Assembly (NCBI GenBank): GCA_023818865.1
Contig: JAMWDF010000111.1
Span: 1 to 7,907 of the forward strand
Direction of reading: 5' to 3'
Length of the DNA stretch: 7,907 nucleotides
DNA from: Candidatus Omnitrophota bacterium
GTDB lineage: Bacteria > Ratteibacteria > UBA8468 > B48-G9 > DSTR01
In this document: positions 1 through 6,443 of the stretch, one piece after another
Layout of the letters: the number at the start of each line of letters is the position of its first letter
Position numbering within the stretch: the first letter of the stretch is position 1
The notes under the pieces: model-generated
Told to the model about the DNA's origin: nothing
The model's input: only the letters and a program-made list of their open reading frames with translations
The model's database searches: none
Made by a program: the position numbers and the translations under genes

Positions 1-168
1 GCGCCCTTATCTGAATTATTTTACTTCATCGTTGTCCGGCAAGCAAATTTTCTTCTTAAAGGAGACAAACCCAATGACCGCAAGGATAAGAAAATATCAC
101 CAGATAGCCAGGAGTCTTCTCAAACCCAGCCAGAAGGAATTAGAGCATGGTTTCCAACTTCATTATAA
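1..168 (+). CDS. possible C-terminal end of an upstream membrane protein (partial, uncertain)
   Basis: A reading frame open from the first base of the window runs to a TAA at 166-168. It begins with a hydrophobic stretch (LSELFYFIVVRQANFLL) followed by a charged, hydrophilic tail (KGDKPNDRKDKK and onward), the pattern expected of a last membrane helix plus cytoplasmic tail. If real, it overlaps the M19 gene that starts at 74 by 95 bp, which is long for an operon junction. The M19 frame itself is also open to the left edge, so an open frame alone is weak evidence. I do not recognise a family. The upstream sequence would settle it. Confidence 0.25.
   Translation, partial: APLSELFYFIVVRQANFLLKGDKPNDRKDKKISPDSQESSQTQPEGIRAWFPTSL
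58..65 (+). promoter_or_regulatory. ribosome binding site setting the M19 gene start at 74
   Basis: AAAGGAGA lies nine bases (counted from GGAG) before the ATG at 74. It favours that ATG over the in-frame TTG at 32, which has no purine-rich site in front of it. Confidence 0.75.
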
Positions 169-1327
169 CTCACTGGTAGTGGATGCCTACGGTTTTTCTC
201 CCCATGCTTCAGTGGACGCAGAAAGGCTCAAGAAAATAGTGGCAGAGGGCTGTTCGGCCATAGAATACCACGATGCCGTGGAGGAGATGATTATGACCGG
301 GTGTTTATCTCACCCGAAGTGGCAGGCGGAATTTAAAGCTGCCTGGGAAGCCTCTGGTCTGACCTGTCTGATGCAGAATGCTGGTGAGGAGGGGCAAGAA
401 CCCTTACGAATGCTGAAAAGGTTTGCCAGGTATACCCTGCTGGTGGAACTGATGCGGGATTTCTGGGTGAAGGTATGCGTTCCTGAAGATATCTCTCAGG
501 CTAAGAAACAGAACCGGCGCGGCCTTTGCTTTACCTGCAACGGTGTCCCTTTAACTCAGAGTTGGAACTCAGTAGAGGAAGAACTGGCTTATCTCCGGGT
601 GTTTTTTCAGTTAGGCTGCCGGATGATGCATCTTACCTACAACCGGAGAAATATGTTGGGTGACGGTTGCGGAGAGAAAAGCAACGCCGGATTAAGTGAC
701 TTAGGCCAAGCTGCTATCAGGGAGATGAACCGGGTTGGTATCATTGTGGATGTGGCTCATTGCGGATGGCAAACCAGTCTGCAAGCAGCGAAATTTTCTT
801 GTAAGCCGGTGGTGGCCAGCCACAGCGGGGCCTGCGGAGTCAATCTTCACCTAAGAAATAAACCGGATGAGGTGATTAAAGCTATTGCTGATAGCGGTGG
901 CTATATTGGGGTATGCGCCATCCCTTATTTTCTTGGGAGTAAAGGGGATATCACCGCCTTTTTGGACCATATTGACTATATTGCGAAGAAGTTCGGGCCA
1001 GACTGTGTAGCCATTGGAACTGATCGGGCTTATGTCTGCCAGTTAGAAGGAAGGGAAAAGACAGTAGCTGGTCCAGCCAGCCGGTCTCGTTTCCAAGCTC
1101 TTTGGCCTGAAGCTTCTTTGCCTAAGGAAAATGACCCTGACTGGGAAAAAGAAGAGCAGATGGGCAGTCTTGACTGGACTTGCTGGCCTTACTTCACGGT
1201 AGGCCTGGTCCAGCGAGGATACTCTGACCAGGATATCCAGAAGATCATCGGGTTAAATGTCTTACGGGTCTTGAAAGCCAATTTCCCTTATGAAAAATAC
1301 CTTCTGGCCAACAACCCTGATGGCTAA
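74..1327 (+). CDS. divergent peptidase M19 (membrane/renal dipeptidase-like) family protein
   Basis: The 417-residue product belongs to peptidase M19, whose classical members are binuclear-zinc dipeptidases on a TIM barrel. Family signatures are clear in the second half: GLSDLGQAAIREMNRVGIIVDVAH (in two parts, residues 206-229), ASHS at 248-251, LRNKPDE at 260-266, GGYIGV at 275-280 and AIGTD at 313-317, followed by a typical C-terminal RGYSDQDIQKIIGLNVLRVL. The kept candidate ligands are His229, His250 and Asp317. The N-terminal HxD metal motif is replaced by DAYGF (37-41), the usual bridging-Glu 'EG' region reads CNG (155-157), and the substrate-binding LTH reads LTY (187-189). Dipeptidase activity is therefore doubtful; it could be a pseudoenzyme or have a different hydrolase role. 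No signal peptide is visible from the ATG at 74. It heads the visible plus-strand operon, 14 bp before the GIY-YIG gene. Confidence 0.85.
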   Translation: MTARIRKYHQIARSLLKPSQKELEHGFQLHYNSLVVDAYGFSPHASVDAERLKKIVAEGCSAIEYHDAVEEMIMTGCLSHPKWQAEFKAAWEASGLTCLMQNAGEEGQEPLRMLKRFARYTLLVELMRDFWVKVCVPEDISQAKKQNRRGLCFTCNGVPLTQSWNSVEEELAYLRVFFQLGCRMMHLTYNRRNMLGDGCGEKSNAGLSDLGQAAIREMNRVGIIVDVAHCGWQTSLQAAKFSCKPVVASHSGACGVNLHLRNKPDEVIKAIADSGGYIGVCAIPYFLGSKGDITAFLDHIDYIAKKFGPDCVAIGTDRAYVCQLEGREKTVAGPASRSRFQALWPEASLPKENDPDWEKEEQMGSLDWTCWPYFTVGLVQRGYSDQDIQKIIGLNVLRVLKANFPYEKYLLANNPDG

Positions 1328-1341
1328 AGGCAATATAACTA

Positions 1342-1782
1342 ATGAAGGGGTATAGAGTTTTTCCGGCAAAACCAGGCACCTACCTGCTTATTTTCCGCAG
1401 CCAAAGGCAAAAACAGGTAAAGGTGGGCCAGTTAGGCACCATTTCTCTTTATCCAGGATTTTATCTCTATGTGGGCAGTGCTTTTGGTCTAGGAGGCTTA
1501 GCTGCCAGAATAAGGCATCATTTAGTCTTCAGCGAGAAACCTCACTGGCACATAGACTATGTTAGGCCTTACCTGAAATTGGAGCGAATTTGTTACTTCC
1601 TGGAAGAAAAGCAGGAGCACCGCTGGGCAAAGAAATTAACCAGCGAACCTGGCGTAAGATTACCCCTGATTGGCTTTGGCTCTTCTGACTGTCACTGCGC
1701 CAGCCATTTTTTCTTTACTCCTTGTCGGCGAGTGGTTTTCAGAATTGCTCAAAGCTCAGGAGGTTATCTATGGGTAAGTTGA
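1342..1782 (+). CDS. DUF123 / Uri-type GIY-YIG nuclease-like protein
   Basis: This small protein (146 aa) matches the DUF123 (COG1833, Uri superfamily) branch of the GIY-YIG nuclease fold. The visible motifs in order are GTYLL (12-16, the GIY equivalent), GFYLYVGSA (39-47, the YIG equivalent), GGLAARIRHH (51-60), HWHIDY (68-73), an E-rich helix with EHRWA (92-96) that may hold the catalytic Glu, and the diagnostic GFGSSDCHCASHFFF (111-125). It is a single complete domain of the usual length. Known relatives are cytosolic and presumed DNA-acting, but their biological role is poorly known. It follows the M19 gene by 14 bp with only a weak AAAGG site. Its last 13 bp overlap the next gene, so the two are probably translationally coupled. 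Its place among metabolic and secreted-protein genes gives no clear hint of function. Confidence 0.88.
   Translation: MKGYRVFPAKPGTYLLIFRSQRQKQVKVGQLGTISLYPGFYLYVGSAFGLGGLAARIRHHLVFSEKPHWHIDYVRPYLKLERICYFLEEKQEHRWAKKLTSEPGVRLPLIGFGSSDCHCASHFFFTPCRRVVFRIAQSSGGYLWVS
1758..1763 (+). promoter_or_regulatory. ribosome binding site setting the start at 1770
   Basis: A perfect AGGAGG lies six bases before the ATG at 1770, inside the end of the GIY-YIG gene. It argues strongly for this ATG rather than the in-frame TTG at 1722, and the resulting protein starts directly with a signal peptide. Confidence 0.85.
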
Positions 1783-3098
1783 AAATTGGTCTCTGGCCTC
1801 TTATCTTTTTCCTGTTTTCCTGGACCGTTTGTCAGGCTGGCCTTGATGAGGAATTGGCTGCAGAAATTGCCAGAATCAAAACCTTGGGAGAACCAATCAC
1901 TTTGGAAGAATTAGTGCCTAAACCGTTGCCGAAAGAGGAAAATGCGGCTTTTGTCTATCGCCAGGCATTCTCCTTGAAGGAGGAACTGAAGAAGAAATAT
2001 GCCAAGACCTGGAAGAACCTGCCTTATGAGGGAACAATGTTATGGCAAGAACTCCCGGGAATTGAGAAAGATAAGATTGTCGCACTTTTGCTTGACCAGC
2101 AAGACTTTCAAACTCTTTATGCCCTAATAGAGAAAGCGGTGGAGATGAAGTGTCAGTTTCTCGCCCAGGCTGATTATGAGAAAGCAGCGGCTAGGCTTCT
2201 GCCTCACCTAAATGAAATGCGCAGTCTTGTCCGGTTGGTGGCTGCCAGGATGACCGCTTATGACTATCGCGGCAAGCCGGTCAAATCGCTGGAAAACTCT
2301 CTTGTGGGATTAAAACTCAGCCAGGCTTTTTCCCGGGAACCGCTCTTGGTCACCTCTTTGGTCAGAATGGCTATGGATGAGGTTATTCTGAACCGACTGG
2401 AGGAGTGCTGGATAAGCGCGCCTCAGGAACTCATTCGCTCACTTCAGAACCTTATTGGAGAAAAACGCAAGGAAAATCTTATCTATCAGGGGCTTTTAGG
2501 CGAGCGAGTTCTCTATGGTCTGAAGGAGATTGAGAGACAAGCAATTTGTTCTCCCAGAGAAGGAGCAAGAAACCCGGGGATAGAGGCCATCTTCCCCAAT
2601 CCGTTGACTCCGGAAGAAGCGAGGAATTTCTGGAAGAGACAACAACTGATTTATTTCCGGTTTATGTCTCTCTGCCTGGAGATGGCGAAGAACCCTTACT
2701 GGATAATCCGGGATAAATTGAATCAGACCTTTTCCGAGATAAACAATCTTCCTGACCTCAAAGGAGTGATAACGAAACAGTTACTTTCCCCTCTGAAAAG
2801 AGCCTTCTTGACTGAAGCTAGCTATAAAGCCAGGTTAGGGTTAGCATCTCTGGCGCTGGCTTGTTGTCTTTATCGGTTGAAGTCTGGAAATTACCCGTTG
2901 AGTCTGGAAGAACTGGCGCCTGAATTCTTCTCAGAGTTGCCCCTTGACCCATTCACTGGCCAGAAGTACCATTACCGCGTGACAGAGTTAGGTTTCCTCA
3001 TTTACAGCGTCGGACAGGATGGCCAGGACGATGGCGGACAGAAAGGGAAACCAGGTCAAGAGGAGAAGGGTGACATTGTCTGGGAAGTAAGAAGATGA
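1770..3098 (+). CDS. secreted protein of unknown function with pseudopilin-like C-terminal segment
   Basis: I do not recognise a named family for the whole 442-residue protein. With the start at 1770 it opens with a classical signal peptide (MGKLKIG, then a hydrophobic core LWPLIFFLFSWTV) and a likely signal peptidase I site after CQA, near residue 23. The Cys there lacks a good lipobox. The middle, roughly residues 25-345, is alpha-helical in composition, rich in Leu, Glu and Lys, with no metal or catalytic motif that I can identify. The last 95 residues or so resemble the C-terminal part of type II secretion GspG-like proteins and of many planctomycete-type hypotheticals: LASLALACCLYRLKSGNYP, SLEELAPEFF, LPLDPFTGQKYHYR and YSVGQDGQDDGG. 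An envelope or periplasmic location is likely. It overlaps the GIY-YIG gene by 13 bp and lies 9 bp before the oxidoreductase gene. Confidence 0.8.
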   Translation: MGKLKIGLWPLIFFLFSWTVCQAGLDEELAAEIARIKTLGEPITLEELVPKPLPKEENAAFVYRQAFSLKEELKKKYAKTWKNLPYEGTMLWQELPGIEKDKIVALLLDQQDFQTLYALIEKAVEMKCQFLAQADYEKAAARLLPHLNEMRSLVRLVAARMTAYDYRGKPVKSLENSLVGLKLSQAFSREPLLVTSLVRMAMDEVILNRLEECWISAPQELIRSLQNLIGEKRKENLIYQGLLGERVLYGLKEIERQAICSPREGARNPGIEAIFPNPLTPEEARNFWKRQQLIYFRFMSLCLEMAKNPYWIIRDKLNQTFSEINNLPDLKGVITKQLLSPLKRAFLTEASYKARLGLASLALACCLYRLKSGNYPLSLEELAPEFFSELPLDPFTGQKYHYRVTELGFLIYSVGQDGQDDGGQKGKPGQEEKGDIVWEVRR

Positions 3099-3107
3099 GG
3101 AGGTTAA

Positions 3108-4646
3108 ATGGCCAGAAAGCAAAAAAAGGTTTTTGACACCGAAAGAAAAATCAGATTAGGCATTTGGGGATTGGGCCGGGGTTTAAGTTTCTATCGCACC
3201 TGTTCTTTTCTGAACATTGAGGTGGTGGCTGGCTGTGATTATAACGAACACATGAGGAGGCGGTTCTTGGAAATGAATCCCGGGGCTTACGCTACCGGCA
3301 ATGATGAAGAATTTCTGAAACAGGATTTTGACGCGGTTTTGCTGGCAACTTACTGTCCTAACCATGCCCAGGATGCCCTCCGCTGTTTGAGAGCCGGTAA
3401 ACATGTTCTTTCAGAAGTGACAGCCTTTTTCACCCTGGCAGAAGGCGTGGAACTGGTGGAAGAGGTGGAAAGAACTGGCCTGGTTTACAACCTGGCTGAA
3501 AACTACCCTTTTACGGCGGCAAACATGTATTTGGCAAGAAAGTGGCGGGAGGGACTTTTTGGCGAACTGATGTATGCCGAGTATGAATATGTCCATGAGG
3601 TGAGATCCCTTTGCTATACCTACATTGATGGGGTGCCGGTTGAGCCAGGGTGGACAGTTCATGCCTGGCGTTCCTGGTTAAACTACCACTATTACTGCAC
3701 TCATTCACTCGGTCCGGTTATGGTTATTACTGGGACCAGACCGACCCGGGTGGTGGCTCTGCCTGGTCGGCAACACCTATCTGGGTATCTGGCAGCCAAA
3801 TCCGCAGGCATGGGTGGGGTAGCGCCTTCCTTAATTCTTATGTCCAATGGAGGTCTGATGCGTAACCTAATGGGTGCGACTACTAACGACAGTCACATCC
3901 AGAGGCTCTGGGGAACCCTTGGCGCGGCGGAGATTATTCCGGAAATAGGTCTCCAATTGCGGCTAGGCGGCAGCGGCAGTTCGCCGAAAATGCTGGTGAA
4001 TCCTTCCTGGGACGAGTTAGGGGAATTAGCAGTGAAAACCGGCCATGGAGGTGGAGACTTCTGGGTTCTTTACTACTTTGCCCGGCAGATTCTCACTGGC
4101 CAGCCAGCGCCTTTTGATGTTTACTCCGCTGCTGATGTGACTATTCCCGGTATTTTAGCCTTCCGCTCAGCCCAGGAAAATGGGAAAGCCTATGATGTGC
4201 CTGATTTTCGGGACAAAAGACAGCGGGATATCTGGCGAGACGATACCTGGGCTCAGCAACCTTATGATGTAAAGAAGGGAGTTTTTCCAGAGACTGCTGA
4301 TAAGTCTATTACCAGCCAGTTCACCACCGTCATGAAGGACCTAATCAGGTCCTCCTTGCAGTGCCGGGCTTATTTTGATTGGGCCAAGGTAAGAAAAGAC
4401 CTGGTGGAACCGGAAAAGTATCAGTCGGTGGTAAAGAAAACTGCTCAAGAGGCTGACCAAATAGTAGCTGCTTACCAGAAAGCCAGGCATCTGGCGGATG
4501 CCTATCCGGAAAGCGATGGAGCTAGGGTATTAAAGGAGATGCTGGAACTGGGGAAGGAACCACTGGTGAGCTCTCCTGGTTTCGTCGCAAAACTGAAAAG
4601 GGAGGCGCGAAAAGGAAGCAAGAAAAAACCGGGGGCAAGAAAATAG
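3108..4646 (+). CDS. Gfo/Idh/MocA family oxidoreductase-like protein (GH109-related type, EKP lysine absent)
   Basis: This 512-residue protein has an N-terminal Rossmann fold (IRLGIWGLGRG, about 15-25; acidic residue in AGCDYN at 41-46; DAVLLATYCPNHAQDALRCL, 75-94) and a Gfo/Idh/MocA C-terminal alpha/beta domain. The motif normally reading EKP is SEVTA (102-106), so the catalytic Lys is missing. Together with AENYPF (130-135) and YYCTHSLGP (195-203), this places it near the 'EVP..ENY' subgroup related to GH109 NAD-dependent glycosidases and not near classical sugar dehydrogenases. NAD binding and action on a glycoside or modified sugar are inferred; the substrate is unknown. No signal peptide is seen, so it is probably cytosolic. 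The C-terminus carries a Lys/Arg-rich tail (KREARKGSKKK). GAGGAGG sits four bases before the ATG. It is the last gene of the plus-strand operon, and its stop codon lies in the terminator hairpin. Confidence 0.88.
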   Translation: MARKQKKVFDTERKIRLGIWGLGRGLSFYRTCSFLNIEVVAGCDYNEHMRRRFLEMNPGAYATGNDEEFLKQDFDAVLLATYCPNHAQDALRCLRAGKHVLSEVTAFFTLAEGVELVEEVERTGLVYNLAENYPFTAANMYLARKWREGLFGELMYAEYEYVHEVRSLCYTYIDGVPVEPGWTVHAWRSWLNYHYYCTHSLGPVMVITGTRPTRVVALPGRQHLSGYLAAKSAGMGGVAPSLILMSNGGLMRNLMGATTNDSHIQRLWGTLGAAEIIPEIGLQLRLGGSGSSPKMLVNPSWDELGELAVKTGHGGGDFWVLYYFARQILTGQPAPFDVYSAADVTIPGILAFRSAQENGKAYDVPDFRDKRQRDIWRDDTWAQQPYDVKKGVFPETADKSITSQFTTVMKDLIRSSLQCRAYFDWAKVRKDLVEPEKYQSVVKKTAQEADQIVAAYQKARHLADAYPESDGARVLKEMLELGKEPLVSSPGFVAKLKREARKGSKKKPGARK

Positions 4647-4653
4647 CCCCCGG
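4629..4653. terminator. hairpin terminator between convergent operons
   Basis: The arms CCGGGGGC (4629-4636) and GCCCCCGG (4646-4653) form a perfect 8-bp stem with a nine-base A-rich loop. Read on the minus strand, the stem is followed by six T residues (plus-strand A run 4623-4628), a classic intrinsic terminator eight bases beyond the stop of the small secreted protein gene. On the plus strand the following CTTCTTCTTATTT is T-rich but broken, so termination there should be weaker. The left arm encodes the last codons of the oxidoreductase, and its TAG (4644-4646) spans the loop and the start of the right arm. Confidence 0.85.
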
Positions 4654-4660
4654 CTTCTTC

Positions 4661-5038
4661 TTATTTCCCTGGTTTTTCTTTCTTCCGATGTTTTTCGCCG
4701 TCAGCCTTTTTAACTGCCAGGGCTTTGTTCTCTCCAGATTTGGTCTTCAGGTAGTGAACAGCCACCTTTTCATTGACGGCTAATTTGTTCAGCAGTTTTG
4801 GCCTGGCCTTGAAGACTCTGGAGGTAGTTTCAGTCTCTGCGGTTAACTCAAATGTGCCGGCTTCCTTGTCAATCTTGCTTACTACTCCAGTCACTGTTTC
4901 CGCTGCCGGGGTGTCCTTTTTCTTCCCTGTTTCAGCTAAAGAAGTTTTAGCCTCTGGCTTCTCTTCGCTAAGAGTGAAGGCCGGCACGCCCAGGGTCAGA
5001 ATTCCCAGGCTCAGGAAAAAGAGCGTCACTTTTTTCAT
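4661..5038 (-). CDS. small lysine-rich secreted protein of unknown function
   Basis: The 125-residue product starts with a clear signal peptide (MKKVTLFFLSLGILTLGVPA, cleavage probably shortly after). A charged, low-complexity linker rich in Glu, Lys and Ala follows (about 25-48). A compact segment, TVTGVVSKIDKEAGTFEL to about residue 108, alternates as beta strands do (GVVSKID, GTFELTA, RVFKARP, EKVAVHYL, NKALAVKK). Its layout resembles small OB-fold-like or DUF5666-type periplasmic domains, but I cannot assign it firmly. The end is very basic (KKADGEKHRKKEKPGK). The start is supported by AAAGGGGGTG (plus 5044-5053) five bases before the ATG. It lies 50 bp downstream of the GH4 gene, has its own extended -10 promoter, and ends at the strong hairpin, so it can be expressed as a single-gene unit. 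Confidence 0.78.
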   Translation of the reverse strand: MKKVTLFFLSLGILTLGVPAFTLSEEKPEAKTSLAETGKKKDTPAAETVTGVVSKIDKEAGTFELTAETETTSRVFKARPKLLNKLAVNEKVAVHYLKTKSGENKALAVKKADGEKHRKKEKPGK

Positions 5039-5072
5039 TTTTTCACCCCCTTTCTGAGCTCATTACTCTTCC

Positions 5073-5101
5073 ATTATAGCAGAAAAGGCTAACTGTATTC
5101 A
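5073..5101 (-). promoter_or_regulatory. sigma70-type extended -10 promoter for the small secreted protein
   Basis: On the minus strand TGCTATAAT (plus 5073-5081) is a perfect TGN-TATAAT extended -10 element. A weak -35 candidate, TGAATA (plus 5096-5101), sits 17 bases upstream inside the end of the GH4 gene. Transcription would start near 5066 and give a leader of about 28 nt before the ATG at 5038. No terminator separates it from the GH4 gene, so read-through expression is also possible. Confidence 0.6.
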
Positions 5102-6426
5102 GGCAAGAATTGCTGGTGAGCCTTTAACAACTCATCACACAACTTTCTGATTTCATCCACCGGCAGTTCCGCCGAGGTATGCGGGTCAAGTAAGGCCGCC
5201 TGATAAACATGCTCTTTTTTTCTGGTCAAGGCTGCCTGAATGGTTAGAAGTTGAACATTGATGTTGGTTCGGTTTAAAGCCGCGCACTGTTCTGGTAGCG
5301 GCCCCACATAACAGCCCTGAACGCCATTCCGGTCTACCAGACAAGGAATCTCAGTTACCGCGTTAGGGGGAAGATTCGGAATGAGGCCGTTATTCAGGAC
5401 ATTGCCGCCGATCTGGATAGGTTTATCAGTTTCCATCGCCTCCATAAGATATGAGCCGTATTCCCTAGTCCGGGAATGGGTTAGGGTTGGGTTTTGGGTG
5501 ATGTCTTTAGCCATCTTTTTCCAGTTTTCAATCTGCCGGATACACCGCCAGGGATATTCGTCTAGGGGGATGTTGTACTTTTCAATCAGTTCTGGATGGG
5601 TGGATTTAATAAACCAGGGTACGTATTCCGAAGAATGCTCGCTGGATTCAGTCACATAATAGCCAAAGTTCCGCAGTATCTCCAGTCTTACCAAGTCATG
5701 GTGGTTACTCTTACCTTTCTCTTTTTCCTGGTTTAGCAGTCGCTCTGCTCGGCGTCTGATTTCTGGGTAGAGATCTATTGACCCATCAGCGATTTCCAAA
5801 AGCCAGGCCTGATGATTAATTCCGGCTATCTTCCACCGCAGGCTTTTTACTTTTTCCCACATTCCTAACTGCCTCAACAGTCCTTCAGCGCAAACTTGGA
5901 CTGAGTGGCATAGACCCACTGTCTTTACTCCGGTGGCTTGAAGCAAAGCCCCGGTGACAATGGCCATCGGGTTAGTATAATTTAGAAACCATGCCTTCGG
6001 ACACACTGCTTTTATGTCCTGGCCGATTTCCAGGACCACCGGGATAGTACGTAATCCCCGGAAAATGCCGCCGATACCCAGGGTATCACCGATAGTTTGG
6101 CGAAGACCGTACTTCTTCGGAATTTCAAAGTCATTGATCGTGGCTGGGTCATAACCACCTACCTGGATAGCATTCACCACGTAATTGGCTTGCTTCAAAG
6201 CAGCCTTACGGTTTATCTTGCCCAAATAGGTTTTTATCTTAGCCCGGCCTGAGTTGATATTCTTGTTTAAAGTAGTTAGCATCCGGTAAGACTCTTCCAA
6301 TCTCACCTTATCAATGTCGTAAAGAGCGATTTCAGCATCCCGGAGTGATTCAGTCAGCAAAGCATCGCCAAGGATATTCTTGGCAAAGATGGTACTGCCA
6401 GCTCCCAAGAAAGCGATTTTCGGCAT
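5089..6426 (-). CDS. melA: glycoside hydrolase family 4 alpha-galactosidase (MelA-like)
   Basis: This 445-residue protein is a full-length GH4 enzyme, close in length and motif pattern to Escherichia coli MelA (about 451 aa). GH4 enzymes use NAD+ and a divalent metal (usually Mn2+): they oxidise C3, abstract the C2 proton, eliminate the aglycone and then reverse the steps. Visible signatures are FLGAGSTIFAKNILGD (6-21, nucleotide binding), LYDID (35-39), QVGGYDPATINDFEIPKKYG (88-107), DTLGIGGIFRGLRTIP (114-129), NYTNPM (149-154), GLCHSVQ (171-177, metal-ligand Cys173), GINHQAWLLE (202-211, His205) and YYVTESSEHSSEYVPWF (256-272). Alpha-galactosidase specificity is inferred from the MelA-like motifs; other alpha-glycosides are possible. 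No signal peptide, so cytosolic. AAAGGGGG (plus 6430-6437) lies three bases before the ATG. Upstream on the same strand is the decayed isomerase, whose remnant runs to within about 20 bp of this start. Confidence 0.93.
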   Translation of the reverse strand: MPKIAFLGAGSTIFAKNILGDALLTESLRDAEIALYDIDKVRLEESYRMLTTLNKNINSGRAKIKTYLGKINRKAALKQANYVVNAIQVGGYDPATINDFEIPKKYGLRQTIGDTLGIGGIFRGLRTIPVVLEIGQDIKAVCPKAWFLNYTNPMAIVTGALLQATGVKTVGLCHSVQVCAEGLLRQLGMWEKVKSLRWKIAGINHQAWLLEIADGSIDLYPEIRRRAERLLNQEKEKGKSNHHDLVRLEILRNFGYYVTESSEHSSEYVPWFIKSTHPELIEKYNIPLDEYPWRCIRQIENWKKMAKDITQNPTLTHSRTREYGSYLMEAMETDKPIQIGGNVLNNGLIPNLPPNAVTEIPCLVDRNGVQGCYVGPLPEQCAALNRTNINVQLLTIQAALTRKKEHVYQAALLDPHTSAELPVDEIRKLCDELLKAHQQFLPEYS

Positions 6427-6443
6427 TTTCCCCCTTTCAGTAA

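Noticed and set aside
32..73. TTG at 32 as start of the M19 gene
   Set aside because: No ribosome binding site precedes it, while AAAGGAGA is well placed for the ATG at 74.
1722..1769. TTG at 1722 as start of the secreted protein
   Set aside because: It would put 16 residues in front of a well-formed signal peptide and lacks the AGGAGG that serves the ATG at 1770.
3183..3865. Several short open frames inside the oxidoreductase gene (minus 3183-3404, 3411-3662, 3511-3708; plus 3650-3865)
   Set aside because: They lie fully inside a well-supported gene, have no recognisable motifs and are frame shadows.
4773..5057. Plus-strand 94-residue open frame opposite the small secreted protein
   Set aside because: The opposite strand has the signal peptide, ribosome binding site, promoter and terminator; this frame has none of them.
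5381..5659. Plus-strand 92-residue open frame inside the GH4 gene
   Set aside because: Antisense shadow of a strongly conserved enzyme.
5039..6437. Similar GAAAGGGGG sequences before the GH4 and small-protein start codons as a repeat or regulatory element
   Set aside because: The similarity covers only the Shine-Dalgarno site and a few flanking bases, explained by ribosome binding.
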